A stretch of 64,000 nucleotides of DNA from Streptomyces calvus (GTDB lineage Bacteria > Actinomycetota > Actinomycetes > Streptomycetales > Streptomycetaceae), in the NCBI RefSeq assembly GCF_006782915.1, contig NZ_VCNP01000030.1, forward strand, positions 122,219 through 186,218, given 5' to 3'. Below, in pieces: positions 20,185-28,775 of the stretch (within the stretch, counting starts at the first letter, position 1; each line of letters starts with the position of its first letter). The notes beneath the pieces were generated by a model. That model worked only from the letters and a program-made list of their open reading frames with translations, was not told where the DNA came from and ran no database searches. The translations under genes were made by a program, and so were the position numbers.

Positions 20185-20407
20185 GTTCCAGCCCGGCAGG
20201 CTGGTCGCCGGCGTCTTCCTCGCCCTCGCCGCGGTGATCTACGCGGGAGACGCGGGCGGCGCCTGGGAGACCCCGTGGTTCGTGGTGATCCCGGTCGTCG
20301 TGGGAGGCCTCTGCCTGGCCGGTGTGGTCGGCATGTTCTCGGGCCTCATACGTCACCGCAGAGGCCGGGCGGGCGCTCGGGAGACCGAGGCGGACACGCC
20401 GCTCTGA
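20174..20407 (+). CDS. Small two-helix membrane protein
   Basis: A 77-residue protein starting at GTG 20174, with GGAGG 6 nt upstream, overlapping the preceding gene by 11 bp. It has two hydrophobic segments (GRLVAGVFLALAAVIYAG and FVVIPVVVGGLCLAGVVGMF) and a basic C-terminus. Overlap indicates co-expression with the PspC/LiaF-like protein, so it may be an accessory of the envelope-stress system. Function unknown. Confidence 0.75.
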   Translation: MRHEFQPGRLVAGVFLALAAVIYAGDAGGAWETPWFVVIPVVVGGLCLAGVVGMFSGLIRHRRGRAGARETEADTPL

Positions 20408-20413
20408 CACCGC

Positions 20414-20938
20414 CTACCGGTACGTCCGGGCCCGCCGTCGTGCGTGAAGGGCGGCGTCCACGGAGAGCAGCGGGGCCCCGGCCAGCATCAGTGGGATCCA
20501 GGCCATGAGGTAGGGCAGGTCGTTGCCGTAGTAGTAGGGATCGGCCGCCCAGCTCACGGTCAGCCACAGGCTGAGGGAGATCAGGGCTCCGCCGAGGGCG
20601 GCGAGCCGGGTGAGCAGGCCGAGCAGGGTGCCGATCCCGACGGCCAACTCGCCGAAGGCGATGGCGTAGCCGAACCCGACCGGGTTCTCCAGGGCCAGGT
20701 CGACCAGTGCGGGGACGGCGGAGGAATCGCGTACGCCGCGCATCATGTCGCCGATCGATCCCGCTCCGGCGTCCTGCATGAAGGTGCTGTCCGTGAGCTT
20801 GTCGAGGCCGGCGTAGATGAAGGTGATTGCGAGGAAGAGCCGCAACGGCAGGAGGGCGTAGCGGGTGGCGGAGTCGCGCCAGCCCCTGTCGCCGTCGGGC
20901 TGTGCGGAGTACGTGTCCGCGCGCATACCGTGAGTCAT
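20414..20938 (-). CDS. DoxX family membrane protein
   Basis: A 174-residue four-helix membrane protein of the DoxX family. The first segment, RLFLAITFIYAGLDKLTD, carries the typical FxxAGxxKL motif, and GELAVGIGTLLGLLTRLAALGG is the second conserved segment. DoxX relatives are tied to redox homeostasis at the membrane, but a specific activity here cannot be inferred. The ATG at 20938 follows a purine-rich stretch; a further ATG 9 nt downstream is possible. It converges with the small membrane protein gene at a distance of 6 bp. Confidence 0.85.
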   Translation of the reverse strand: MTHGMRADTYSAQPDGDRGWRDSATRYALLPLRLFLAITFIYAGLDKLTDSTFMQDAGAGSIGDMMRGVRDSSAVPALVDLALENPVGFGYAIAFGELAVGIGTLLGLLTRLAALGGALISLSLWLTVSWAADPYYYGNDLPYLMAWIPLMLAGAPLLSVDAALHARRRARTYR

Positions 20939-21134
20939 CGCTGCCTGCCGCCTCTCACTGCCGTACCGGCCTCCCTCGACAGACCATACGTACGGCAATC
21001 GGCGGCGGCTCAACCCTGATCACCGGCTTTTTCTCCGCGAGGCGGGACACACGCCGGGGGCGGGCCCGGATGGTCGCGGCAGCCCGGCGCCGGCCGGGGC
21101 AGGTCACGCCCGCTCGCTCGCCGGACCGCCGGCG

Positions 21135-22415
21135 TCAGTCCGTCACGTCGATCGCGTACCGGTTCGTCTCCACGCCCGCCGCGGTGACGACCTGTACCTC
21201 CACCCGGCCCGGCTCCACATCCGCCGGCACGGGCACCGTCAGCAGCACGTCCGTGGGGTTGTCGAACCCACCCGTCACAGGAACCAACGGCACATGCACG
21301 TTCACCGCCCCCACCCGCACGACCATCCGCGACAGCCGGTCGGCCCCCTGCGCGCCCACGGGCACGAACCCGGCCCCGCGGATCTCGATGTCGTCCCCGG
21401 TCCGGATGGGCGCGTCCAGGTCACCGGCCTCCCGCGCCCGTACCACCGACAGGATCACCGGACGTCCGCCCTCGGCGTACTTCCCCGCGAGGTACGTCGC
21501 CGCCGACACCAGCACCACCACCGCGAGCCCCCACGGCAGGTCCGGCAGCTGGTCCGGCCGCCGGGCCAGCCGCACCGCCGCGAACACCAGGGCGACGCCG
21601 CTGATCACGACGTACTGGATGTCGGCGAAATTGCCCCGCCCGGCGTCGTCCGTCAGCAGGTCGGCCGCCCTGGGCCGGTACGCGCGGACCTTCTGCAGCC
21701 GCTGCCCCTGCACCCGCAGCCCGACGACCCGCCGCACCAGCACGGCGATCCCGCACACCACGGCCAGCACGGTCACCACACCGGCGCCGCGGGCGAGTTC
21801 GAGCCCGGCGATCAGGGCGTCGCGCTGCTCATGCCCGGAGGCGGCGGCCAGCTGCCCCACCAGCACGAGCACCGCGTACGCCACGAGGAGGACCCACGCG
21901 GCGGCCACGGCGCGGGAGGTGGAGAGGCGGTTGTCCTCCCCGATCACCGGAGCCAGCGCACCACCGCGCGCCCGGTGGAACCACGACGCGGCGGTCAGCG
22001 CGCCGGCCACCACCAGCGCGGCCAGCAGCCCGGCGGAGCGCGCGGCGTTCCATCCCGCGCCGATCGCGGTGAGCGCCTGCCCGAGGAGCAGCAGCACGAC
22101 CCCCGCCCATGCGACGAACGCGGTCCTGCGCCACAGCCGCGCCAGCCATGCCGCGCCCTCGGCCCGTCCCCGCTCGGCGACGGCTTCCGCGGCCTGCGTC
22201 AGCTCCTCCGACACCCACTGGCGGGAGGCGGAGGCCGAGTGGGCCACGGCGGCCGGCACTCCCTGCCCGGCCGCGAACTCGTCCCGCTTCAGCAGGAACG
22301 CGGCGACCGCGCGCCGATGCCCCTCACGCGCCCCGTGCGGACAGTCCCCGCAGGTACAGCCGCCCTCGTGCGCGCCCGCATCCGCGCTGCCCTGCCTCGC
22401 TTCCTGCACCGCCAC
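21135..22415 (-). CDS. Multi-pass membrane protein of unknown function
   Basis: A 426-residue protein. The N-terminus holds a small Cys cluster (CTCGDCPH at 20-27) and an amphipathic cytoplasmic region. About six membrane segments follow between 98 and 320. The C-terminal ~110 residues are beta-rich (DDIEIRGAGFVPVG, VLLTVPVPADVEPGRVEVQVV) and look like an IPT/TIG-type or similar extracellular domain. The CxCxxC cluster might bind metal, which is inference. GTG 22415 is used; a second GTG two codons later is equally possible. I do not recognise a named family. Confidence 0.65.
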   Translation of the reverse strand: MAVQEARQGSADAGAHEGGCTCGDCPHGAREGHRRAVAAFLLKRDEFAAGQGVPAAVAHSASASRQWVSEELTQAAEAVAERGRAEGAAWLARLWRRTAFVAWAGVVLLLLGQALTAIGAGWNAARSAGLLAALVVAGALTAASWFHRARGGALAPVIGEDNRLSTSRAVAAAWVLLVAYAVLVLVGQLAAASGHEQRDALIAGLELARGAGVVTVLAVVCGIAVLVRRVVGLRVQGQRLQKVRAYRPRAADLLTDDAGRGNFADIQYVVISGVALVFAAVRLARRPDQLPDLPWGLAVVVLVSAATYLAGKYAEGGRPVILSVVRAREAGDLDAPIRTGDDIEIRGAGFVPVGAQGADRLSRMVVRVGAVNVHVPLVPVTGGFDNPTDVLLTVPVPADVEPGRVEVQVVTAAGVETNRYAIDVTD

Positions 22416-22615
22416 GCCCGAAGCCCGCCTTCCGCACCATCACACATCCGCGACCACCGCCAACGGCCACGCAACTGCCGCGTGACGACAGCGAATTGTG
22501 CCCTACCACGGGCCCCTGCCGACCGGCAGGCCCGGTCAGTACGAGTGAATCCCGAGGCGTGATGTTGACCCGACTCCACCGGCCCGGGCGGAGCCGCCCG
22601 TCGGCCGTACCGGCT

Positions 22616-22637
22616 GCGGGCCGGTGCTCCGGCCCGC
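22616..22637 (-). terminator. Terminator of the class II aldolase gene
   Basis: A 9-bp GC stem with a TGCT loop begins 2 bp beyond the aldolase stop codon. The rest of the 224-bp gap shows no other element. Confidence 0.55.
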
Positions 22638-22639
22638 GG

Positions 22640-23434
22640 CTAGCTCAGCAGATCCGGTTCGCTCCGGCTGATGTCCTGCCACATCGGCTGGTAGTTGATC
22701 CACGCCACCAGGTCCCCGCCCAGTTGCTCCCGCGTGGCCACGGCCTGCCGGTGGTCGATGAGGACGGGCCGGCCCGCGGCCTTCGCGGTGAGCTGCACCT
22801 GGCTGGACCGTTCCATGGTCACGAACCACCAGGCCGCCGCGTCCACCGAATCACCGACGGTCAGCAGACCGTGGTTGCGCAGGACCAGCGCCTTGCGGGA
22901 CCCGAGCGCGGCCGCGATGCGCCGCCCTTCCTCCGCGTCGACGGTGACACCGCTGTAGGCGTCGTAGAGGGCGTGGTCCTCGTAGAACGCACAGCTCTCC
23001 TGGGTGATGGGGTCGAGCAGGTCACCGAGGGCGGCGAGGGCGCGGCCGTGCACCGAGTGGCAGTGGGCGACGGCGACGACGTCGGGCCGGGCCGCGTGCA
23101 CCTGGGCGTGCACGGTGAACGCGGCCTGGTTGGCGTGGTGGCCGCCCTCGACGACCTGGCCGTCCCGGTTGACGAGAACCAGGTCGCTCACGGTGACGTG
23201 CCGGAACGGCATGCCGAACGGGTTGACCCAGAAGCAGTCGCTGAACTCCGGGTCGCGTGCGGTGATGTGCCCCGAGACACCGTCCTCGAAGCCGAGCCGT
23301 CCGAACAGCCGCAGCGCGCCCGCGAGCCGCTCCTTGCGGTGCCGGCGCTCGTCCTCGACCGACTCGTGCATGGGCGGCATGGCGAAGCGGAGCTTGTCGG
23401 TGGGCAGCGGCAGGGGCGGCGTGGGCCCGTGCAT
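22640..23434 (-). CDS. Class II aldolase/adducin family protein
   Basis: A 264-residue class II aldolase-fold protein. Zinc-type histidines are visible in AVAHCHSVHG and in the later VLRNHGLLTVG motif. GHITARDPE and WVNPFGMPF are the usual phosphate-binding region. Members include fuculose/ribulose phosphate aldolases, epimerases and demethylases, and the substrate cannot be told here. GGGAGG stands 5 nt before the ATG at 23434, which fixes the start; upstream in-frame codons would extend into the divergent gene's region. Free-standing gene. Confidence 0.88.
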   Translation of the reverse strand: MHGPTPPLPLPTDKLRFAMPPMHESVEDERRHRKERLAGALRLFGRLGFEDGVSGHITARDPEFSDCFWVNPFGMPFRHVTVSDLVLVNRDGQVVEGGHHANQAAFTVHAQVHAARPDVVAVAHCHSVHGRALAALGDLLDPITQESCAFYEDHALYDAYSGVTVDAEEGRRIAAALGSRKALVLRNHGLLTVGDSVDAAAWWFVTMERSSQVQLTAKAAGRPVLIDHRQAVATREQLGGDLVAWINYQPMWQDISRSEPDLLS

Positions 23435-23621
23435 GAGTCCTCCCGCGGGGGGTTTGCGTACGGGGCGGAAGTTACCGGTGGGGCGCCCCGGGCGACAGCT
23501 GTCTTCGGTAAAGAAAGACGCCCGCTCCCCTCCACTCTCACGGTCCCCGCGCGTGCTCCGTCCGGAGGACACCCCCGATACGCGACAGAAGATGTCCGGT
23601 TTCCGCGCCACACTCGGCGTC

Positions 23622-24107
23622 ATGAGCACAGACACGGGCACGAACTGGGCGGCCTTCACCGCGGCCGAGCCGACGTTCGCGAAGACCGTCGAGGAGCGGT
23701 TCGCGGCGTACACCCACCACGTTCTCGCGACCCTGCGCAAGGACGGTTCACCGCGCACCACCGGCCTGGAGGTGCGGTTCCTGGACGGCGAGTTGTGGCT
23801 CGGCATGATGCCGAACTCGCTCAAGGCGCTCGACCTGCGCCGCGACCCGCGCTTCGCGCTCCAGGCGAACCCGGGCGAGGGGACGGGCATGGGCGGCGGC
23901 GACGTGCGGATCGGTGGGCGGGCGATCGAGGTCGAGGACGCGGGGACCAGGAGCAGGTACGCCGAAGAGGTGGAACCGCCGGAGCCGTTCCACCTCTTCC
24001 GCACCGAGCTGACGGAGGTCGTGCGGACCTACGTCGAGGACGACGCGTACCTCGTCGTCCAGGTCTGGAAGCCCGGAGAGCCGGTGCGCACTCTCAAGCG
24101 GACGTGA
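23622..24107 (+). CDS. Pyridoxamine 5'-phosphate oxidase-fold protein
   Basis: A 161-residue split-barrel flavin- or F420-binding protein. The pattern HVLATLRKDGSPRTTGLEVRF near 33-53 followed by LWLGMMPNSLKALDLRRDPRF is typical of PPOX-class proteins, many of which bind F420 or FMN. The start ATG at 23622 is chosen because the conserved domain begins about 20 residues later. The stop is 9 bp from the convergent guaA stop, so the two transcripts overlap. Substrate unknown. Confidence 0.82.
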   Translation: MSTDTGTNWAAFTAAEPTFAKTVEERFAAYTHHVLATLRKDGSPRTTGLEVRFLDGELWLGMMPNSLKALDLRRDPRFALQANPGEGTGMGGGDVRIGGRAIEVEDAGTRSRYAEEVEPPEPFHLFRTELTEVVRTYVEDDAYLVVQVWKPGEPVRTLKRT

Positions 24108-24116
24108 CCGCCGGGA

Positions 24117-25697
24117 CTACTCCCACTCGATGGTGCCCGGCGGCTTGGAGGTGACGTCGAGGACGACGCGGTTGACGTCGCGCACCTCGTTGGTGATGCG
24201 GGTCGAGATCTTCGCGAGGACGTCGTACGGCAGCCGCGACCAGTCGGCGGTCATGGCGTCCTCGCTGGAGACCGGGCGCAGCACGATCGGGTGACCGTAG
24301 GTGCGGCCGTCGCCCTGGACACCGACCGAGCGCACGTCCGCGAGCAGGACGACCGGGCACTGCCAGATGTCCCGGTCGAGGCCGGCCGCGGTCAGTTCCT
24401 CACGGGCGATGGCGTCGGCCTCGCGGAGCAGGTCGAGCCGCTCCTTGGTCACCTCGCCGACGATGCGGATGCCGAGGCCCGGTCCGGGGAACGGCTGGCG
24501 CTGGACGATCTCCTCCGGCAGGCCGAGCTCCTGGCCGACCATGCGGACCTCGTCCTTGAACAGCTTGCGCAGCGGCTCGATCAGCTTGAACTCGAGGTCC
24601 TCGGGGAGGCCGCCCACGTTGTGGTGCGACTTGATGTTGGCGGTGCCGGTGCCGCCGCCGGACTCGACGACGTCCGGGTACAGGGTGCCCTGCACCAGGA
24701 ACTCCACCGCCGGGCCCTCGTCCGCGATGATCTCGGCCTGGGCCTGCTCGAAGACCCGGATGAACTCGCGGCCGATGATCTTCCGCTTCTCCTCGGGGTC
24801 GGAGACGCCCTGGAGCGCGTTGAGGAACCGCTCGCTCGCGTCCACGACCTTCAGCTGGACGCCGGTCGCGGCCACGAAGTCCTTCTCGACCTGCTCGGTC
24901 TCACCCTTGCGCATCAGGCCGTGGTCGACGTAGACGCAGGTCAGCTGCGAGCCGATGGCCTTCTGGACGAGGGCGGCGGCGACGGCGGAGTCCACGCCGC
25001 CGGACAGACCGCAGATGGCGCGCTTGTCGCCGACCTGCTCGCGGATCGCCTCGACCTGCTCCTCGATCACGTTGCCCGTGGTCCAGGTCGGGGACAGGCC
25101 CGCGCCCCGGTACAGGAAGTGCTCCAGCACCTGCTGCCCGTGCGTGGAGTGCATCACCTCGGGGTGGTACTGGACGCCGTAGAGCTTCTTGTCGTCGTTC
25201 TCGAAGGCGGCGACCGGCACGACGTCCGTGGAGGCGGTGACGGTGAAGCCCTCCGGGGCGGCGGAGCAGGCGTCGCCGTGCGACATCCAGACGGCCTGCT
25301 CGCCCGGGGTGCCCTCGAAGAGGGTGGAGGACGTCTTGGAGACGTGCAGGTCCGTACGGCCGTACTCACGGGCGCCGGTGTTGTCCACCTGGCCGCCCAG
25401 GCTCTGGGCCATGAGCTGGAAGCCGTAGCACATGCCGAAGACGGGGACGCCGGCCTCGAAGATCTGGCGGTCGAGGCTGGGGGCGCCCTCCTCGTACACG
25501 GACGAGGGGCCGCCGGACAGGATGATCGCCGCGGGGTTCTTGGCGAGCATCTCGGCGACCGGCATGGTGCTCGGCACGATCTCGCTGTAGACCCGTGCCT
25601 CGCGGACGCGACGGGCGATGAGCTGGGCGTACTGTGCGCCGAAGTCGACGACCAGAACGGTGTCGGGCGCGTGGGCAGCGGGAGTCGCTGATGACAC
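24117..25697 (-). CDS. guaA: GMP synthase (glutamine-hydrolysing)
   Basis: A 526-residue GMP synthase that converts XMP to GMP using glutamine and ATP. The N-terminal class I amidotransferase has C90 in GMCYGF and the later His-Glu pair in QYHPEV. The ATP pyrophosphatase P-loop is GLSGGVDSA (about 232-240), and the C-terminal dimerisation domain ends in the conserved PPGTIEWE. It starts at GTG 25697 with GGAAGG 6 nt upstream. Purine genes guaB and guaB3 are also in this window but about 26 kb away. Confidence 0.97.
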   Translation of the reverse strand: MSSATPAAHAPDTVLVVDFGAQYAQLIARRVREARVYSEIVPSTMPVAEMLAKNPAAIILSGGPSSVYEEGAPSLDRQIFEAGVPVFGMCYGFQLMAQSLGGQVDNTGAREYGRTDLHVSKTSSTLFEGTPGEQAVWMSHGDACSAAPEGFTVTASTDVVPVAAFENDDKKLYGVQYHPEVMHSTHGQQVLEHFLYRGAGLSPTWTTGNVIEEQVEAIREQVGDKRAICGLSGGVDSAVAAALVQKAIGSQLTCVYVDHGLMRKGETEQVEKDFVAATGVQLKVVDASERFLNALQGVSDPEEKRKIIGREFIRVFEQAQAEIIADEGPAVEFLVQGTLYPDVVESGGGTGTANIKSHHNVGGLPEDLEFKLIEPLRKLFKDEVRMVGQELGLPEEIVQRQPFPGPGLGIRIVGEVTKERLDLLREADAIAREELTAAGLDRDIWQCPVVLLADVRSVGVQGDGRTYGHPIVLRPVSSEDAMTADWSRLPYDVLAKISTRITNEVRDVNRVVLDVTSKPPGTIEWE

Positions 25698-25739
25698 GAG
25701 GTGCCTTCCGGCGGTGGGGCGGGGGTCTTGTGCCTCCCG

Positions 25740-25745
25740 ATTCTA
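25740..25745 (-). promoter_or_regulatory. Likely -10 element of guaA
   Basis: On the minus strand TAGAAT lies 42 nt before the guaA GTG. No good -35 is visible at 17-18 nt. Confidence 0.4.
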
Positions 25746-25924
25746 CCGAGAGGGTGACAGCACCCGTCCCGGCCGCGGCAGGCACCGGGCGGACGAGCCG
25801 GGGACCGCGCGGAACGAGAGGCGAGGAACCGAGCAGGGCCGGGGCTGGTGGCGGGGGCGGAGGCCTTGGGAATCCGGGGCCGTCGGAGGGCGGCGGAGAT
25901 TTTCGTCTCACCATGTGAGCGGTG

Positions 25925-25953
25925 TTGGAGAGCCCCGGGCCTCGGGGCATACT
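25925..25953 (+). promoter_or_regulatory. Promoter of the chorismate mutase leader
   Basis: TTGGAG (25925-25930), 17 nt, CATACT (25948-25953). The expected start falls at or next to 25960, the A of the leader-peptide ATG, so the leader is probably translated without a ribosome site. Confidence 0.55.
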
Positions 25954-25959
25954 GACGGC

Positions 25960-26031
25960 ATGCTCACGCACCCGACCTTCCTCTTTACCTATGGCAACCG
26001 GCCCACCGGCTGCCATGGTCGTGCTGCTTGA
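25960..26031 (+). CDS. Aromatic-rich attenuator leader peptide
   Basis: A 23-codon frame with Phe-Leu-Phe-Thr-Tyr at codons 7-11. It uses codons that are rare in this genome (TTT, TAT, GGT, CGT, GCT). It ends 20 nt before a strong hairpin and 118 nt before the chorismate mutase start. Slow translation of Phe/Tyr codons would report aromatic amino acid shortage. No ribosome site is visible and the likely transcription start is at its ATG. The role is inferred from layout. Confidence 0.65.
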   Translation: MLTHPTFLFTYGNRPTGCHGRAA

Positions 26032-26051
26032 GCAACTGACAAGCGACTTCC

Positions 26052-26095
26052 CAGGCGCCCCGGGCCGACAAGGTCCGGGGCGCCTGCCGTTTCTT
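26052..26095 (+). terminator. Attenuator hairpin upstream of chorismate mutase
   Basis: A perfect 12-bp stem (26052-26063 with 26075-26086) and an 11-nt loop is followed by GTTTCTT, as in an intrinsic terminator. It lies between the leader peptide and the chorismate mutase gene. Confidence 0.65.
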
Positions 26096-26149
26096 CCGGA
26101 CCGTGCCGCTCCGGGGCCCCGCACCCATCACCCACCGAGGAGCCCCGAC

Positions 26150-26446
26150 ATGACCGCCACCACGACGGAGTCGACCGAGAAGACCGGCGCCCGCACCACC
26201 GAGGCCGCCGAACTGATCACCGGCGCCCGCGAACGCATCGACGCGCTCGACGACCGGATCATCGGCCTGGTGCAGGAACGGATGGCCGTGTCGGCCGTGA
26301 TCCAGAAGGAACGGATCGCCTCCGGTGGCCGCCGCGTGAACCTCTCCCGCGAGATGGAGGTCCTCGGCCACTACAGGGACGCGCTGGGCAAGCCGGGCAC
26401 GACGCTCGCGATGACCCTGCTGGAGCTGTGCCGGGGCAAGATCTGA
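26150..26446 (+). CDS. Chorismate mutase (AroQ class)
   Basis: A 98-residue monofunctional chorismate mutase that converts chorismate to prephenate, the first step towards phenylalanine and tyrosine. The AroQ helix pattern is clear: RERIDALDDRIIGLVQERMAVS followed by the conserved QKERIASGGRRV segment. The ATG at 26150 follows GAGGAG by 7 nt. The first ~20 residues are Thr/Glu-rich and unstructured. The leader peptide and hairpin upstream indicate attenuation control by aromatic amino acids. Confidence 0.9.
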   Translation: MTATTTESTEKTGARTTEAAELITGARERIDALDDRIIGLVQERMAVSAVIQKERIASGGRRVNLSREMEVLGHYRDALGKPGTTLAMTLLELCRGKI

Positions 26447-26674
26447 GCTTGCGTTCGCAGGACAGACGTACGCATCCCTCTCACCCGTTCCGGCGCGTGA
26501 CCGGCACCGTGGTCGCTTCGTTGGTACCGGTGTCCGTGCCAGCCAGGGGCGGGCCCGAGAGAACCACGCGTGGCTCGCCGGAGCGATGAGACGTACGGAT
26601 CGTCCCGTGCGTCGTGGGACCTCGCTCCGGACAAGTGACCGGACGGCAGGGGACAGCAGCCCGGTCACCCAGAA

Positions 26675-26706
26675 CGGCCGGCTCCGGGGACGCCCGGAGC
26701 CGGCCG
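26675..26706 (+). terminator. Strong hairpin downstream of chorismate mutase
   Basis: A perfect 14-bp stem with a GACG loop lies about 230 bp after the chorismate mutase stop. No T-run follows. Confidence 0.5.
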
Positions 26707-26807
26707 GCGGAACACCGCAGGAGCGGGTCGAACCGACAGACCGGCGGCGCTACCCCCCGGCGCCGCTCCCAGGCACCGACGCTTCCCTGACGTCGGTGCT
26801 GACGAGA

Positions 26808-26841
26808 GAAGGGCCCCGCGGCTCAGCCCGCGGGGCCCTTC
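26808..26841. terminator. Second strong hairpin, probably bidirectional
   Basis: A perfect 14-bp stem (26808-26821 with 26828-26841) and a 6-nt loop. It lies between the chorismate mutase gene and the repeat array, in a 704-bp gap (26447-27150) that holds no gene I can support. Confidence 0.55.
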
Positions 26842-26880
26842 GCCTGCCACCACTCGCCTGCCGGCCGCCGCCACGCGGGA

Positions 26881-27111
26881 GGCCACCGCCTCGCCGGACG
26901 GACGCTGTCCCGCCGGAGGGCCACCGTCCCGCCGGAGGGCCACCGCCTCGACGGACGGGCACCTCACCGGATGGCCACCACCTCGCCGGACGGACGCCGT
27001 CCCGCCGGAGGGCCACCGTCCCGCCGGAGGGGCCGCTGCCTTACCGGACGGCCGCCGTCTCGTCGGACGGGCACCGTCGCGCCGGACGGCCGGGGCTGCC
27101 GGACGGCCACA
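26881..27111. repeat. Degenerate ~19-bp tandem repeat made of small palindromes
   Basis: About twelve units of roughly 16-21 bp around a CCGTCCCGCCGGAGGGCCA-like core. Most units contain the near-palindrome CCGTCC...GGACGG. The array sits just downstream of the stop codon of the minus-strand gene at 27151. No convincing coding frame uses it. Confidence 0.75.
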
Positions 27112-27150
27112 GCCTCCCGGGGGGTTAAGGGCCGCCCGGCGGGGCCGTTT

Positions 27151-28530
27151 TCAGAGGCGGGTCACGACCCCGCACTCGTCGTCGTCCCGGGCGCCGGTGA
27201 GTTCCCTGCTGCGGTCGTAGGGGTCGCGGGCCTCACCGGACGTTCCGGCGCCGTTCTGCCGGTCGGCGAGGAACTGCGGGCGGATCACGCCGTCGCCGTC
27301 GCGGCAGTCGTCGTTGGATATCTCGCTGCGGGTGGAGACGATCCGGATGTGCCCCTCCGCCGCCCGGAAGCGGGCCGGGTCCACGGCTTCCACCTCGATC
27401 GACCGGCGCACGACGGTCCGGGTCACCTCGTCGCCGCCGCCGGTGCGGGCCACCGGGTAGACGAAGGTGTAGTCGGCCTTGATCACGGCCGTTCCGGGGC
27501 TTCCGTCCCCGGCCTCGACCGTCATGTGGCCACGGACCCGCGCCTCGCTGACGACCTCGATCTCGTCGGGGTCGAAGCGGGTGATCGTCCCCACCGGGTC
27601 GTTGTCCGCCGTGGGCTTGCGCAGCCCGGCGTTCAGTTCGGCGAGGTAGTCCCGCTGCGCCGGATCCACCAGGGCCAGTGCCTTCTCCGGCCGGGCGCCC
27701 TCGAGCACGGCGGGGTCGAGGTTGGCGGCGACCAGGAAGTCCTTCGTCCCCTTCAGCGCGGCCGCCATCCGAGCGGCGGGGACCCCGTTGACGGGCTTGG
27801 CCACGGGCAGCCGGATGGCGTCCGCCCCGGATTCCCACCGCGCGGCCGGGGACCCGGCGAACGGTTTGTCGCGGGTGGGGACATCGGTGGGAGCGGCGGG
27901 CGGCGCGGTGCCGGGACGGGCGGTCTCCGGGGCCAGCGGCGTCCCGGACGCCGACTGCGCCCCGTCCGAGGCCCCGGACCCCTCGCCGAAACCGCCGGGC
28001 AGCCAGGACAGGGCGGCGGACGGATTCACGGCCACCACGGCCAGTGCCACCGCCACCACCACGCCCACCGCGCTCCACACCCGGCGCCTGCGCGAGGTGC
28101 CGCCGATGTCCTGTACGGGCGGTCCCGTACGCCATCCCTCGGGCCGGGCGGGCGGGACAGGTGCGTTCTTCCTGCCCCAGCGGCGCTTCCCGCCGCCTCC
28201 CGCCCGGGCCGCCTGCGCCTCGTCCATGGCCCGCAGCCGCTCGGTCACCATGCGCGCCCGGGCGGACGGCTCCTTGGGGGCGGAGGCCCGGATGTCGCGC
28301 TCGCTGTCCCGGACGAACTTCTCCCAGACGTCGTCAGGAATGGACGACTCCGGCACGGACTCCGGACCCGCCGTCGGCGCGGGCTTCGGACTCGGTCCCG
28401 CCGTCGGCACGGACTCCGGACCCGACGTCGGCGCGGGCTCCGGGCTCGGTCCCGCCGCCGGCGCGGGATCCGGTCTCGATGCCGGCGTCGCGGACTCCGG
28501 TCCCGGTTCTTCGGACGGCTGCTCTGCCAC
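27151..28530 (-). CDS. Single-pass membrane protein of unknown function with Pro/Ser repeats
   Basis: A 459-residue protein. The N-terminal ~60 residues repeat a PTSGPESVP/PTAGPSPKPA unit of about 13-14 residues. A cytoplasmic helical segment follows (about 65-110), then one membrane helix near 153-172, then a ~280-residue extracellular domain with no known motif. The topology resembles anti-sigma or sensor-type proteins, but no zinc or kinase motif is present. GTG 28530 is the start, with only a weak purine stretch upstream. It diverges from the LAETG surface-protein gene, and the two share a candidate Crp site. Confidence 0.7.
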   Translation of the reverse strand: MAEQPSEEPGPESATPASRPDPAPAAGPSPEPAPTSGPESVPTAGPSPKPAPTAGPESVPESSIPDDVWEKFVRDSERDIRASAPKEPSARARMVTERLRAMDEAQAARAGGGGKRRWGRKNAPVPPARPEGWRTGPPVQDIGGTSRRRRVWSAVGVVVAVALAVVAVNPSAALSWLPGGFGEGSGASDGAQSASGTPLAPETARPGTAPPAAPTDVPTRDKPFAGSPAARWESGADAIRLPVAKPVNGVPAARMAAALKGTKDFLVAANLDPAVLEGARPEKALALVDPAQRDYLAELNAGLRKPTADNDPVGTITRFDPDEIEVVSEARVRGHMTVEAGDGSPGTAVIKADYTFVYPVARTGGGDEVTRTVVRRSIEVEAVDPARFRAAEGHIRIVSTRSEISNDDCRDGDGVIRPQFLADRQNGAGTSGEARDPYDRSRELTGARDDDECGVVTRL

Positions 28531-28607
28531 TGTGTCGCGGGCTTTCTCTCAGGGACGGCTGTTCTGTTCGGCGGCTGAGCGTACGGCAGAGATCAACGCA
28601 CCTCACA

Positions 28608-28623
28608 AGTGACCCAGCTCACA
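28608..28623. promoter_or_regulatory. Candidate Crp/cAMP-receptor-like binding site
   Basis: AGTGA-N6-TCACA matches the classic TGTGA-N6-TCACA palindrome at 9 of 10 positions. It sits in the middle of the 245-bp divergent region between the 28530 (minus) and 28776 (plus) genes. Confidence 0.4.
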
Positions 28624-28775
28624 TAAGGATTCCGTGAAATCGAGGACAACCATTCACAGGCTTCGCTGATCAAACCCACCAGAACCACGGGCCACACCCG
28701 CGCCCCACACGCGGAGGCCTCTTCGCACTCGTACGTGCCGCACCCGCGCGGCACTCCGGACTCTCCGAGGTCTTC

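Noticed and set aside
26881..27111. CRISPR array
   Set aside because: Units are directly adjacent without unique spacers, vary in length, and no cas gene is nearby. The same applies to the arrays at 39205, 41283 and 56945.
26586..27128. A 180-codon plus-strand frame across the palindromic repeat
   Set aside because: It reads through two terminator-like stems and the repeat. The predicted protein is only Arg/Pro/Gly-rich repeats.
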